Shown here one piece after another: positions 23,772-31,821 of a stretch of DNA of 64,000 nucleotides. Source of the stretch: Ornithinibacillus salinisoli (lineage in GTDB: Bacteria > Bacillota > Bacilli > Bacillales > Amphibacillaceae); assembly GCF_042682545.1 (NCBI RefSeq), contig NZ_JBHUHQ010000009.1. One strand, 5' to 3'. The position numbers were made by a program, and so were the translations under genes. The notes under the pieces are model-generated. The model saw only the letters and a program-made list of their open reading frames with translations, was not told the origin of the DNA and made no database searches. Numbering within the stretch: the stretch's first letter is position 1; each line of letters begins with the position of its first letter.

Positions 23772-25466
23772 ATGGAATTCGATGTTATTGTAGTTGGGGC
23801 TGGATTATCGGGATTGGTTGCTACTGCTGAAATAGCAGATGCCGGGAAAAAAGTCTTGTTGTTAGATCAGGAACCAGAATCTTCACTTGGGGGACAAGCC
23901 TGGTGGTCATTTGGAGGATTGTTCCTTGTCGATTCCCCCGAGCAACGAAAAATGGGAATAAAGGATTCAAAAGAATTAGCTTGGCAGGATTGGCTTGGAA
24001 CGGCAGGATTCGATCGGTTAGAAAATGAGGATTATTGGGGAAAAAAGTGGGCAGAAGCATACGTTAATTTTGCTGCTGATGAAAAACGTTCCTGGTTACG
24101 TGGGATGGGTGTGAAATTTTTTCCGGTTGTAGGTTGGGCGGAACGTGGAGGTTACCTTGCAGAAGGGCACGGAAACTCTGTACCTCGTTTTCATATTGTC
24201 TGGGGAACAGGTCCTGGAATAGTTGAGCCTTTTGAACGTCGAGTAAGAGAACATATAAAAAACGGTCATGTAGATTACCGCCCGCGTCATCGGGTAGATT
24301 ATCTCATTAGTGAGAATGGAAATGTAAAAGGAGCTGGAGGCTCTGTTCTTTCACCAGACGATACGGAACGAGGAAAAGAGAGTTCTCGTCAAGTTGTTTG
24401 GGATTTTGAATATAGGGCTGAAGCGGTTATCGTTTCTAGTGGTGGAATCGGAGCTGATTTTGATATGATAAGAAAAAATTGGCCGAGTAGACTTGGGCAA
24501 CCACCAAAACGAATGATATCTGGTGTCCCTGCTCATGTTGATGGGCGTATGCTTTCCATTACTGAGAATATTGGTGGTCGCATAGTCAATCGAGATCGTA
24601 TGTGGCATTACACAGAAGGAATAAAAAATTGGGATCCAGTCTGGAATCAACACGGCATTCGAATTTTACCTGGACCATCTTCGATATGGCTAGATGCTGA
24701 GGGAAACCGTTTCCCTGCTCCAAACTTCCCTGGCTTTGATACGTTGGGAACGTTAGAAGCCATTCAAAAAACGGGATATGATTATTCCTGGTTTATTTTA
24801 ACGGAGAAAATCATTGAAAAAGAGTTTGCTCTTTCTGGATCCGAACAAAATCCGGATTTAACCGGTAAGAGTATCAAAAAACTGTTATCGAGAGTTCTTC
24901 CGGGTCCGCCTGCGCCTGTAAAAGCGTTTATGGAAAAGGGAGAGGACTTCATTGTTGCAACAAGTTTAGAGGAACTAGTCCAGGGCATGAATGAATTAAC
25001 AGGTGATGATTTGCTACAAAAGGATGAAATTGAACGGCAAATCCGGGCAAGAGACCGTGAAATAGATAATACATTTACGAAAGACTTACAAGTTACAGCA
25101 CTTCGTGGTGCTCGTAAGTATCGTGGAGATAAACTCATTCGAGTTGCTTCACCTCATAAAATTTTGGATCAGAAAAACGGTCCACTTATTGCTGTAAGGC
25201 TAAACATTCTAAGTAGGAAAACATTAGGAGGATTACAGACGGATTTATCTGCAAGGGTTCTAGATGATCATGGTGAACCAATAACGGGATTATACGCTGC
25301 TGGAGAGGTTGCTGGATTTGGTGGTGGTGGTGTTCATGGATATCGTGCACTTGAAGGTACATTTTTAGGTGGGTGCTTATTTTCCGGTAGAGTTGCAGGG
25401 CGTGCAGTTGTGGAGGCGTTAGGTAAAAGCACCGTTATGAATCCAGTGGTGCAAAAAACGAATTAA
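23772..25466 (+). CDS. FAD-binding dehydrogenase (fumarate reductase/3-ketosteroid dehydrogenase-like flavoprotein)
   Basis: The 564-residue protein opens with the Rossmann dinucleotide motif VIVVGAGLSGLVATAEIADAG and LLLDQEPES. It has an SLGGQAWWSFGG flavin contact and closes with GLYAAGEVAGFGGGGVHGYRALEG, where FAD contacts and the C-terminal helix lie. This is the FAD_binding_2 family usually annotated as FAD-binding dehydrogenase, with a conserved GGQAWWSFGG not seen in classical succinate dehydrogenases. Substrate is unknown. ATG at 23772 is preferred (AAGGAG at about 23757-23762); the GTG at 23763 is too close. It is monocistronic with a strong terminator. Confidence 0.82.
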   Translation: MEFDVIVVGAGLSGLVATAEIADAGKKVLLLDQEPESSLGGQAWWSFGGLFLVDSPEQRKMGIKDSKELAWQDWLGTAGFDRLENEDYWGKKWAEAYVNFAADEKRSWLRGMGVKFFPVVGWAERGGYLAEGHGNSVPRFHIVWGTGPGIVEPFERRVREHIKNGHVDYRPRHRVDYLISENGNVKGAGGSVLSPDDTERGKESSRQVVWDFEYRAEAVIVSSGGIGADFDMIRKNWPSRLGQPPKRMISGVPAHVDGRMLSITENIGGRIVNRDRMWHYTEGIKNWDPVWNQHGIRILPGPSSIWLDAEGNRFPAPNFPGFDTLGTLEAIQKTGYDYSWFILTEKIIEKEFALSGSEQNPDLTGKSIKKLLSRVLPGPPAPVKAFMEKGEDFIVATSLEELVQGMNELTGDDLLQKDEIERQIRARDREIDNTFTKDLQVTALRGARKYRGDKLIRVASPHKILDQKNGPLIAVRLNILSRKTLGGLQTDLSARVLDDHGEPITGLYAAGEVAGFGGGGVHGYRALEGTFLGGCLFSGRVAGRAVVEALGKSTVMNPVVQKTN

Positions 25467-25481
25467 AGATTCAAGTAGTTG

Positions 25482-25519
25482 AAAGGTGCCAAAATATCGA
25501 TTTGGCACCTTTCTTTTTG
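25482..25519 (+). terminator. Terminator of the FAD dehydrogenase gene
   Basis: A perfect 12-bp stem (AAAGGTGCCAAA / TTTGGCACCTTT) with a 7-nt loop is followed by CTTTTTG. It can also serve the convergent DUF1906 gene. Confidence 0.88.
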
Positions 25520-25535
25520 TATCTCCACTATTTAT

Positions 25536-26186
25536 CTACCACAAATTATTAAATAATCTTGTATCGATTAAATTGGTATCGATTGGACATGTCTCGGCAT
25601 TCTCGCCATATTGCCAACCCCAAACATTAGCTTCGCAAGTTGGTTTTGTAGGATTATAAGCAGGTGATTGATTTGCTGGGGTAGATCCGGGTGTAGGCTC
25701 TTGACTCCATATTACAACCTGTGAACGTACATGGGCGTTATTTCGTACTGCAGCACAATAAGATTCATTGAAGGAAGAGGTAGTAGGGTCTGCATAAATA
25801 CCTGGACGATATCCACTTGGAAATATAGCATCGACCCATCCGCGTATCCATGCTTCGTCTATGTCAAAGAACCGCTCCGTATTGGCAAAAAGGAAGATGT
25901 CTTTTGGAATACCTAGTCTCCTTGCGTGATACACCGCATTGGAAGCTGCGACTCTTCCTTCCCGATATCCAACTGCAGCATTGTAATCATTGTAGATTGG
26001 TAAAATTTTGACGTTATTCCCATGTAACAAACCTACCTCTTGCTCTGTCAGTCCACCTGATACATTAGGTACTGTTGATAAGTATCTCCCCCAAAATCTA
26101 GGTTTGCCAAAATTATTAACGACACAAGAAAAAAGCTCTTGATTAACAGCTGTCGCCGAATCAACTCCCCATATTACGTTTGGCAT
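25536..26186 (-). CDS. DUF1906 (Rv2525c-like glycoside hydrolase-like) protein
   Basis: The 216-residue protein shows the TIM-barrel-like DUF1906 pattern: WGVDSATAVNQELFSCV, GRYLSTVPNVSGGLTEQEVGLL, KILPIYNDYNAAVGY, IFLFANTERFFDIDEAWIRGW, YRPGIYADP and WGWQYGENAETCPIDTNL at the end. The family resembles glycoside hydrolase family 25 barrels; the acidic residues in NDYN and NTER are candidate active-site groups. No signal peptide is seen. It could act on peptidoglycan during sporulation or lysis, but that is inference. Gene is monocistronic. Confidence 0.8.
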   Translation of the reverse strand: MPNVIWGVDSATAVNQELFSCVVNNFGKPRFWGRYLSTVPNVSGGLTEQEVGLLHGNNVKILPIYNDYNAAVGYREGRVAASNAVYHARRLGIPKDIFLFANTERFFDIDEAWIRGWVDAIFPSGYRPGIYADPTTSSFNESYCAAVRNNAHVRSQVVIWSQEPTPGSTPANQSPAYNPTKPTCEANVWGWQYGENAETCPIDTNLIDTRLFNNLW

Positions 26187-26383
26187 AGCATAGTCCCCTT
26201 CTGTAATAATTTGTCTAGATATATATATGATACTTTTTTATAATCGAAACAAGTTTGTTAAAAATACTCACAAGATCCAATTTTAACAATAAGATAAAGT
26301 GAAACTTCATGAAGCAGAGACTTCTTCCACCGACTTACTGTATGGTAGTATCACTGGGCATGTCCCAACTATCGAATTAACTG
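26187..26383. other. Intergenic leader before the orphan S-box
   Basis: AT-rich sequence with no gene. A CTTCATGAAG palindrome lies at about 26306. No convincing SigA promoter was found for the S-box element, which is one reason to suspect it has decayed. Confidence 0.4.
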
Positions 26384-26480
26384 TTATCAAGAGTGATGGA
26401 GAGAACTGGCTCAATGAAATCACAGCAACCTGCGCATGTAAGGTGCTACTACCAACAAAGCGCCATGCTTTGGATGATAA
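26384..26480 (+). promoter_or_regulatory. Degenerate orphan SAM-I (S-box)-like riboswitch
   Basis: The sequence matches the S-box aptamer in order: TTATCAAGAG, TGATGGAGAGAACTGGCT, CAATGAAATCA, CAGCAACC, AAGGTGCTACTACC and closing GATGATAA. P1 (TTATC / GATAA) and P2 (TGAT / ATCA) can form. Unlike the two intact copies, the kink-turn block is GGAGAGA instead of GAGGGA and the CCTGCAG-like block is ACCAACA. No terminator with a T-run follows at the usual distance and the next gene is 390 nt away. It is either a decaying copy or a riboswitch with an unusual platform. Confidence 0.7.
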
Positions 26481-26486
26481 ATGTTC

Positions 26487-26570
26487 GAAGTTTCCACTTG
26501 CGCTTGAGTAAACACAATAAAACTCTGGTCTAATTGTGCCTTATCAAGCGCTAAGTGTGAAACGAGCTTC
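26487..26570 (+). repeat. Long imperfect inverted repeat after the orphan S-box
   Basis: GAAGTTTCCACTTGCGCTTGA and the later TCAAGCGCTAAGTG, TGAAAC and GAGCTTC blocks can fold into a roughly 84-nt hairpin, with an inner CACAAT / ATTGTG pair. No T-run follows. It could be an expression platform or a separate palindromic element. Confidence 0.55.
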
Positions 26571-26657
26571 TATTTGTAACTCTATAAAAAATAGTTGAAA
26601 ATCAAAAGAATTAATAACGGGTTCGGTTTTGTTTTGCAAAAAGAAATAAACATCAAT

Positions 26658-26684
26658 AAAAGGGATGCTATTAGCATCTCTTTT
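26658..26684 (+). terminator. Hairpin upstream of map
   Basis: AAAAGGGATGC and GCATCTCTTTT form an 11-bp stem with a 5-nt loop. The T-rich side is inside the stem, so it is a moderate terminator candidate ending any transcript that starts at the S-box. Confidence 0.5.
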
Positions 26685-26801
26685 CGCATAGTAAATATCA
26701 ATAAAATAACACCATATTTGCAGATGGAATTAAGTCATGTGTGGTTGCTTCTGTTCAATTTTCATTCAACTATAAACGCCTTTTTGTTGATTGAAAATGC
26801 G

Positions 26802-26829
26802 TTCCATTTATGCTAGAAATTAAATGGAA
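26802..26829. promoter_or_regulatory. Promoter region of map with overlapping 9-bp palindrome
   Basis: TTCCATTTA and TAAATGGAA form a perfect dyad with a 10-nt spacer, 39 nt before the start of map. A TTGATT (about 26788) and TATGCT pair gives a weak SigA promoter whose -10 lies inside the dyad. This suggests operator control of map (inference). Confidence 0.45.
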
Positions 26830-26867
26830 TGATAATCATAAATTACTTTGAAAAGTGAGGATCCCCG

Positions 26868-27608
26868 ATGATTGCAAAGACTGAAGAGGATTTTAATGGA
26901 TTAAAAGAGATTGGTAAAATTTGTGGAGCGATTCGAGATGAGCTAGTCCAATGTACGAAACCTGGAATTACAACAAAAGAACTCGATTTCATTGCTGAGA
27001 GAATTTTTGAAAAAGTAGGAGCACAGTCTGCACCAAAAGGAGAATACGATTTTCCTGGATATACGTGCATTAGCGTAAATGAAGAAGTAGCGCACGGAAT
27101 TCCGAGTGAGCGGACTATTCAAGAAGGGGACCTTGTAAATATAGATGTTTCAGGTTCTAAAAATGGGTATTTCGCAGATACGGGAATTTCCTTTGTTGTT
27201 GGGAAGGGGGAGGAAATTTTGCAGAAAGTATGTGACGTTGCTAAAGAAGCATTCGACGCTGGAATTCAGAAGGCAAAACCAGGTTCGAAAAAAAGCGCTC
27301 TAGGAAAAGCAGTACACAATGTAGCGAAACAGCATGGCTTAACTGTCATAAAAAACCTTACCGGACACGGTGTCGGGAGCTCGATACATGAAGCACCAGA
27401 CCATATTTTCAATTACTTCTCTCGCTGGGATGACGAAATTTTAAAAGATGGTATGGTAATTGCCTTTGAGCCTTTTATCTCTACATTTGAAGAGGAAGTT
27501 TTCCTATCCGAGGATGGATGGACCTATCTAACCGATGAAAGCTTTGTGGCTCAATACGAACATACGATTATTCTTACGAAGGAAGGACCAATTATTACTA
27601 CATTGTAA
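26868..27608 (+). CDS. map: Type I methionine aminopeptidase (MapB/YflG-like)
   Basis: The 246-residue enzyme removes N-terminal methionine from new proteins in the cytoplasm. All five metal ligands of the family can be placed: Asp in VNIDVSG and in FADTG, His in TGHGVG, Glu in FEPF and Glu in QYEHT. The essential substrate-side His is in EVAHGIP. The core map gene of Bacillaceae usually sits in the ribosomal protein cluster (secY-adk-map-infA); this copy has no such neighbours, so it is most likely the second, YflG-type enzyme. A degenerate S-box lies upstream but is not clearly connected. Confidence 0.88.
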   Translation: MIAKTEEDFNGLKEIGKICGAIRDELVQCTKPGITTKELDFIAERIFEKVGAQSAPKGEYDFPGYTCISVNEEVAHGIPSERTIQEGDLVNIDVSGSKNGYFADTGISFVVGKGEEILQKVCDVAKEAFDAGIQKAKPGSKKSALGKAVHNVAKQHGLTVIKNLTGHGVGSSIHEAPDHIFNYFSRWDDEILKDGMVIAFEPFISTFEEEVFLSEDGWTYLTDESFVAQYEHTIILTKEGPIITTL

Positions 27609-27676
27609 GAGCATTAATACCACAAAAGTTGCTAATTCTATTACCGAACAATTATAAAACCTTTTAAATCGGTAAT

Positions 27677-27725
27677 ATAGAGGTACCAATCTATTTGCTA
27701 TTTGTACCTCTATTTTGTTTGTTTT
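27677..27725 (+). terminator. Terminator of map
   Basis: A 10-bp stem (ATAGAGGTAC / GTACCTCTAT) is followed by TTTGTTTGTTTTTTT. Confidence 0.85.
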
Positions 27726-27822
27726 TTTAACTATTTTGATTCAAAAACCGAACTCATTAAAGAACTATTTTTTCATTTTAGAGAGCATAAACAAAAGAAT
27801 CTATTCTTATATTAGTTTGCTT

Positions 27823-28392
27823 CTAAAATTTATGTAGACTTTTAACAGCTTCGGAACTACTAATACGTTTAGTCTTTTTTAATACGATTCCTTCATTTAA
27901 AAGGTTTTCACGAATCAAATTATGGTATTTAATAAGTTCACTTTCAGTTAGATTATTTGGTATTTTTTTTAAGATAGATGCTTGTATATCTGATATATAT
28001 AGGAAATACCTTTCTTCATCCTCTTTTGCTATTTTAACTTGAGACCAAGATATATTTTGACTAGTATTCTTAAACTCTCTAATGAAACCCTTATCAGATA
28101 TAGTTGATATACAGTCACCAATTGTAAGAGTGTGATTTTTTTCAATTAGTTTTTTTGTTTGTCTTACAATTGCAAGTTTATAGGCGGATTTACATAAAAA
28201 GAACATTGCTATTGCAAAAACAAGAGCCGTACCCAGGGTGACTTTTACAAAATTAATAGCAAATAAAAACAGCAAAATTGCTCCAAGTAATCCCCCTATT
28301 ATTTTATTTCTTTTATGAATATTTGTTGTGTCAACAGCATCTTTTTGGAGGGCAAGTAAATCATCCATTTCAATTTTATAATTAACAACCAT
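27823..28392 (-). CDS. YcxB-like membrane protein of unknown function
   Basis: The 189-residue protein has two adjacent transmembrane helices (about 29-70: IIGGLLGAILLFLFAINF and LGTALVFAIAMFFLC) and a C-terminal soluble domain. That domain's pattern (ITISDKGFIREFKNTSQNISWSQV split around residues 99-120) matches the YcxB-like C-terminal domain. Function is unknown. Its base composition is more AT-rich than the surrounding genes and it stands alone, which may mean horizontal origin. No obvious partner. Confidence 0.65.
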   Translation of the reverse strand: MVVNYKIEMDDLLALQKDAVDTTNIHKRNKIIGGLLGAILLFLFAINFVKVTLGTALVFAIAMFFLCKSAYKLAIVRQTKKLIEKNHTLTIGDCISTISDKGFIREFKNTSQNISWSQVKIAKEDEERYFLYISDIQASILKKIPNNLTESELIKYHNLIRENLLNEGIVLKKTKRISSSEAVKSLHKF

Positions 28393-28748
28393 ATAAACAC
28401 CCCTAAATAATATTTTGAAGAAAATCTTATTGATTTATATATTTTAACTTTAGATTCATTTAGAGGGATTGATAAAATACAGTTTTTAAAAACCCTCGAA
28501 GGTCATTCAATTGGATAATTCTCTTTATTTATTTTATTCACCTCTTTTATAATTTCTAAATTAATAATAACAAATATTTTTGTTTTTTCAGATATATTTT
28601 TTTCGTAACTTCTCCCTTTATGTCCATTCCATGCAAAAAAGAAATTTTATAAATTAGTAATAGAAGATATGGAAGTAAAACTGATGTATAACTTAGCTCG
28701 GATATCGAAAACTAATAAAATCATGCATGGTAGGAAGGGGGCAATAAA
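28393..28748. other. AT-rich gap with a possible gene remnant on the minus strand
   Basis: About 28505-28640 translated on the minus strand gives an open stretch with protein-like composition (FFFAWNGHKGRSYEKN, ISEKTKIFVIINLEII and a stop) but no ATG start, and a stop immediately upstream. It could be the tail of a deleted gene of unknown family. No RNA gene or strong promoter is visible. Confidence 0.3.
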
Positions 28749-28904
28749 ATGGCTAATAATAACAACGAGAAGAAACATGATAATATGTTCAAAGAAAACA
28801 AAAATCATGGGGAGCACCGTAATGGTCGTAAAAGTCAGTTTAAGAATAGTGCTGTTCACGGTGGCGATGAACCAAATGAGTATGTAAATAGTAAGGACCA
28901 TTAA
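28749..28904 (+). CDS. Small hydrophilic protein, 51 residues, unknown function
   Basis: ATG at 28749 follows a good AGGAAGGGGG site and opens a 51-codon frame very rich in Asn, Lys, His and Gly (MANNNNEKKHDNMFKENKN at the start, NSKDH at the end). There is no hydrophobic segment. It is followed by two hairpins. Composition recalls small Bacillaceae spore-associated or stress proteins, but I do not recognise the family. The codon bias and the ribosome binding site support it as real. Confidence 0.55.
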   Translation: MANNNNEKKHDNMFKENKNHGEHRNGRKSQFKNSAVHGGDEPNEYVNSKDH

Positions 28905-28942
28905 AGAGATGGGAACAACCACCCTCTCCTAGTATGGAGCTG

Positions 28943-28975
28943 CGCCAAAGGTATAGATTGCCTTTGGTGTTTTTT
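28943..28975 (+). terminator. Terminator of the 51-residue protein gene
   Basis: GCCAAAGG and CCTTTGGT pair around an 8-nt loop and are followed by GTTTTTT. Confidence 0.75.
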
Positions 28976-28980
28976 ATGGA

Positions 28981-29010
28981 ATCACCTAGGGTAGGTGATG
29001 TCTTTTTTTT
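28981..29010 (+). terminator. Second hairpin, tandem with the preceding terminator
   Basis: ATCACCT / AGGTGAT with a 5-nt loop (28981-28999), then GTC and eight T residues. Two tandem terminators close the small gene. Confidence 0.75.
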
Positions 29011-29144
29011 ATTATGAATAATTTATTATCAGCGAACCACATAGTACCATAGCCCATATTTCGTTTAATATCTGGTCATCTGTCCCACACCTCTACAAAT
29101 CATCATATGATATATCCAAAAAGTACATTAAGGTGATGTTATTT

Positions 29145-29903
29145 ATGGGACTGTTTATAAATAAATCTGAACACCCACGTGTTTTTCAACATGGAGGAAA
29201 AATAAAAGAACCAAATCAAAGTTATTATAAATCCGAATATTTTTCTGAAATACTTCAAGAGCAGAAAAAACGGAACGAATCCTTTGCAAAAGGATTAAGA
29301 GAACTAAGAAAGAGGCATCAACAGTTTGAATTAATAGAACTTGGTAAGTGGAATGATATTGGTAAACAAATCATGGAACTTAAAAAAAGTAATTCCGAGC
29401 ATGAGCAATTTGAACTTGAGGCGCGGGAGTGGTTACAATTGCTTGAAAATAATAGTCAAGAACTTCAACACTTGATTGCAAATGACAGTGAATTAACAAG
29501 AGAGATGTTGGAACAAATAGATGGTGTAAGTAAATCAAATGAAGAGATTGTAAAGCAGATAGCAAAACATGAGTCCTTCTCAGAACAATTAAATACACAA
29601 TTAAATCAATTATATGAGTTACATCAACAAATGGCAGATCAACTTTCCGAACAAGATACGAAACAAGATCAAGTGCTTCATAGTGTTGAGAACCAAGAAG
29701 CGTTGATGGAAAAAACGTTTAGACAGGTAGATCATATTCGTTCTATTCTTTATGAACGTACAAATTATATAGCTGAAAAAATAGAAAATAGCTACAATCT
29801 TACTTCGTCTTTAATGTATAAATTGATTACTGGATCAGAAAAGCCATTAACTTTAATGATGGCAGGTAAACGGAAAGATAATGAGAATGGGAACACCGAT
29901 TAA
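29145..29903 (+). CDS. Coiled-coil protein of unknown function
   Basis: The 252-residue protein is almost entirely alpha-helical and charged, with long coiled-coil stretches (about residues 30-205: LREELRK-, QEQKKRNES-, ENNSQELQHLI- and QMADQLSEQDTKQDQ-type heptads). It has no membrane segment. It ends with SLMYKLITGSEKPLTLMM before a hydrophilic tail. ATG at 29145 follows AAGGTGA; in-frame GTG and ATG at 29133/29136 overlap the site. I do not recognise a family; structural or scaffold roles are possible. It lies just upstream of the polysaccharide operon but has its own terminator. Confidence 0.7.
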   Translation: MGLFINKSEHPRVFQHGGKIKEPNQSYYKSEYFSEILQEQKKRNESFAKGLRELRKRHQQFELIELGKWNDIGKQIMELKKSNSEHEQFELEAREWLQLLENNSQELQHLIANDSELTREMLEQIDGVSKSNEEIVKQIAKHESFSEQLNTQLNQLYELHQQMADQLSEQDTKQDQVLHSVENQEALMEKTFRQVDHIRSILYERTNYIAEKIENSYNLTSSLMYKLITGSEKPLTLMMAGKRKDNENGNTD

Positions 29904-29932
29904 AAGCACTCATCGTAGAGTGTTTTTTTTTG
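29904..29932 (+). terminator. Terminator of the coiled-coil gene
   Basis: GCACTC / GAGTGT with a 6-nt loop, flanked by an A-run and followed by ten T residues. Confidence 0.88.
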
Positions 29933-30001
29933 TACATAATCCATGATGAAGTGTCATATAGTATGTCATTCAAACTGGGACAAATAAAATAAAACACTTG
30001 T

Positions 30002-30039
30002 GTTCTTTATAAAATTGATGTATGTTCTTTATAAGGAAC
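30002..30039. promoter_or_regulatory. Palindromic motif upstream of the polysaccharide operon
   Basis: GTTCTTTATAAGGAAC at 30024-30039 is a near-perfect dyad placed 22 nt before the first gene. A half site with the same GTTCTTTATAA lies at 30002-30012. The motif recurs as GTTCTTTATTTAGAAC at 31778-31793 before the second gene. It looks like an operator for a dimeric regulator. Confidence 0.6.
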
Positions 30040-30061
30040 AAATAAGACAAAGGAGAGTGAA

Positions 30062-31747
30062 ATGATGAAGCAAATGATAAACGAGTATAAAGGTCCAAAG
30101 ATCATTATGCTATGCGTCATTTTATTCTTAGGATTGTTGATTAACCCATTGAATGTACGAAGCTATGAGGCAGATGATTTCCAGGTTCTCGTTATTTATT
30201 CGAGTTCAGACAAAGAGCTTAATGAACACCAGCGGTTATTGGATCTTTTGATCGGTCATTTTACTTCATCAATAACCTTTAAACACAGTTCGGAAGTTAA
30301 AACGTCTGACATAATTGGAGTGACACACCTCTTTTATTATGGGCAGGTGGAGGAAAAATTACCGGAAAAAGTCATAGATATTATTAATTCGTATCCAGGT
30401 CCGATAATGGGGATTGGACATAATGTTGAGCAGGTCAATCAATTCAACTTTATCGAGTCAACGGAAATAGAAATTTTAAATGACTTTATTGTAAAACGTG
30501 AACACGGAAACAGTATCTCTATTAGTTCACATCCAATGATGAAACTAATAACCACTAGAGAAGTGGAAGTATTAGTTGAAGTAATTCAGGGAGAGAAAAG
30601 ACTTCCATTGCTTATCGACGAAGCGGAAGTTTTACTTGAAGTAGTTCAGGAAGAGGAACGGTTACCTTTACTTATCAATGAAAAGGATGCCTATTATTTT
30701 GCATCTCCAAACTTATTTCCACCGATCTCAAATTTTTTAGCAGATGAACTTCACCATTTTTTTGGGATTAATCATGATACGGAAACAAATGCAATTCTGC
30801 GATTAGAAGATATTAACCCGAAGACAGATCCAGAAGATCTATTTGCTATTGCTGAGGTATTAAAGGATAGAAATATTCCATATATGGCTTCGGTAACCCC
30901 AGTATATGTAAATCCCAAAACGGATGAGAAATTTTATCTTTCGGATAACCCGGGATTGATAACAATTTTGAAAGAGATGCAGAATAATGAAGAACATAAG
31001 GCTAGTATCGTTCTACATGGATATACAGACCAGTATAAAAATGCTGAGACTGGGGATGGTTTTGAGTTTTGGGACGTAGAAAACAATAAGCCATTAGAGA
31101 ATGAAGGTGAATACATTGAAGATCGTATTTCAAGAGGTTTACAGGAGCTAGTAAACTATGGGATCTATCCAAAAGCTTTTGAAGCACCACATTATGCCAT
31201 GAGTCAAAAAGGGTATGAGGTTATTTCGAGATTTTTTTCAACATATGTTGGGCAAGTGCAATTGACAGACACGAATTGGGAAATAATGACTGAGGCACCC
31301 TATATTACGGAGCCGAAGTTTTTGAAGGGGATGAAGCTTATTCCTGAAACAATCCGGTACATTCGTTATGAGGAACCTACCTCCATTCGGGAAATGAAAG
31401 ATCGAATTGACGAGTTTACCATTGTACGTGACGGCATTATTGGTGCGTTCTATCACCCATTTTTGGGGGTGGAAGGTCTGAAAGAATTATTGGATGAAAT
31501 GGAAAAAATTCCGAATTTGACTTGGATGGACCTTAGTAAGATGGATAACAAAGTATTCAATGAAGATGGAGAAGAACTTATAAACAAGGATCAGGAAGGT
31601 GAATCTAACGAAATAGGATGGATGGAAAACTATATCATTCAACTAAAAGAAGTAAATATCGTGTGGATAGTATTAGGATTTTGCATAACGGGTTTAACAG
31701 GGGTCATATCTTATATGTTATTTAGAAGAAAAGTAGAAAGCATTTAA
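30062..31747 (+). CDS. DUF2334 (YdaL-like) putative polysaccharide deacetylase, first paralogue
   Basis: The 561-residue protein has an N-terminal signal or anchor (about 12-30), an extracytoplasmic N-terminal region, a DUF2334 domain (about 235-500) and a C-terminal membrane helix (about 532-553). DUF2334 motifs are ILRLEDINP, FEAPHYAMS and FYHPFLG. The usual HGYTH metal motif is HGYTD here (H319, D323), so activity may be altered. Residues 169-188 and 189-208 are a tandem duplication of EVLxEVxQ..RLPLLI not present in the next gene. B. subtilis YdaL, in an exopolysaccharide operon, has the same family and layout. It begins a four-gene operon. Confidence 0.82.
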   Translation: MMKQMINEYKGPKIIMLCVILFLGLLINPLNVRSYEADDFQVLVIYSSSDKELNEHQRLLDLLIGHFTSSITFKHSSEVKTSDIIGVTHLFYYGQVEEKLPEKVIDIINSYPGPIMGIGHNVEQVNQFNFIESTEIEILNDFIVKREHGNSISISSHPMMKLITTREVEVLVEVIQGEKRLPLLIDEAEVLLEVVQEEERLPLLINEKDAYYFASPNLFPPISNFLADELHHFFGINHDTETNAILRLEDINPKTDPEDLFAIAEVLKDRNIPYMASVTPVYVNPKTDEKFYLSDNPGLITILKEMQNNEEHKASIVLHGYTDQYKNAETGDGFEFWDVENNKPLENEGEYIEDRISRGLQELVNYGIYPKAFEAPHYAMSQKGYEVISRFFSTYVGQVQLTDTNWEIMTEAPYITEPKFLKGMKLIPETIRYIRYEEPTSIREMKDRIDEFTIVRDGIIGAFYHPFLGVEGLKELLDEMEKIPNLTWMDLSKMDNKVFNEDGEELINKDQEGESNEIGWMENYIIQLKEVNIVWIVLGFCITGLTGVISYMLFRRKVESI

Positions 31748-31777
31748 AAGTTGATGATAAAAATTTTTAACCGTTTT

Positions 31778-31793
31778 GTTCTTTATTTAGAAC
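31778..31793. promoter_or_regulatory. Second copy of the GTTCTTTAT palindrome between the DUF2334 genes
   Basis: GTTCTTTATTTAGAAC sits 29 nt before the second DUF2334 gene, in the 74-nt gap. It matches the site at 30024-30039 in 13 of 16 positions, suggesting that the same regulator acts at both genes. Confidence 0.6.
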
Positions 31794-31821
31794 GACCGTT
31801 ATTGTGATTCTAAGGGGGGTA

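Noticed and set aside
26299..26511. 70-residue plus strand frame
   Set aside because: It lies over the S-box-like element and has no ribosome binding site or family resemblance.
26595..26816. 73-residue plus strand frame before map
   Set aside because: Low-complexity AT-rich translation without a ribosome binding site, spanning a hairpin and the map promoter.
28647..28922. 91-residue hydrophobic frame on the minus strand
   Set aside because: It is antisense to the 51-residue gene, which has the better start signal, and its hydrophobicity follows from AT-rich antisense translation.
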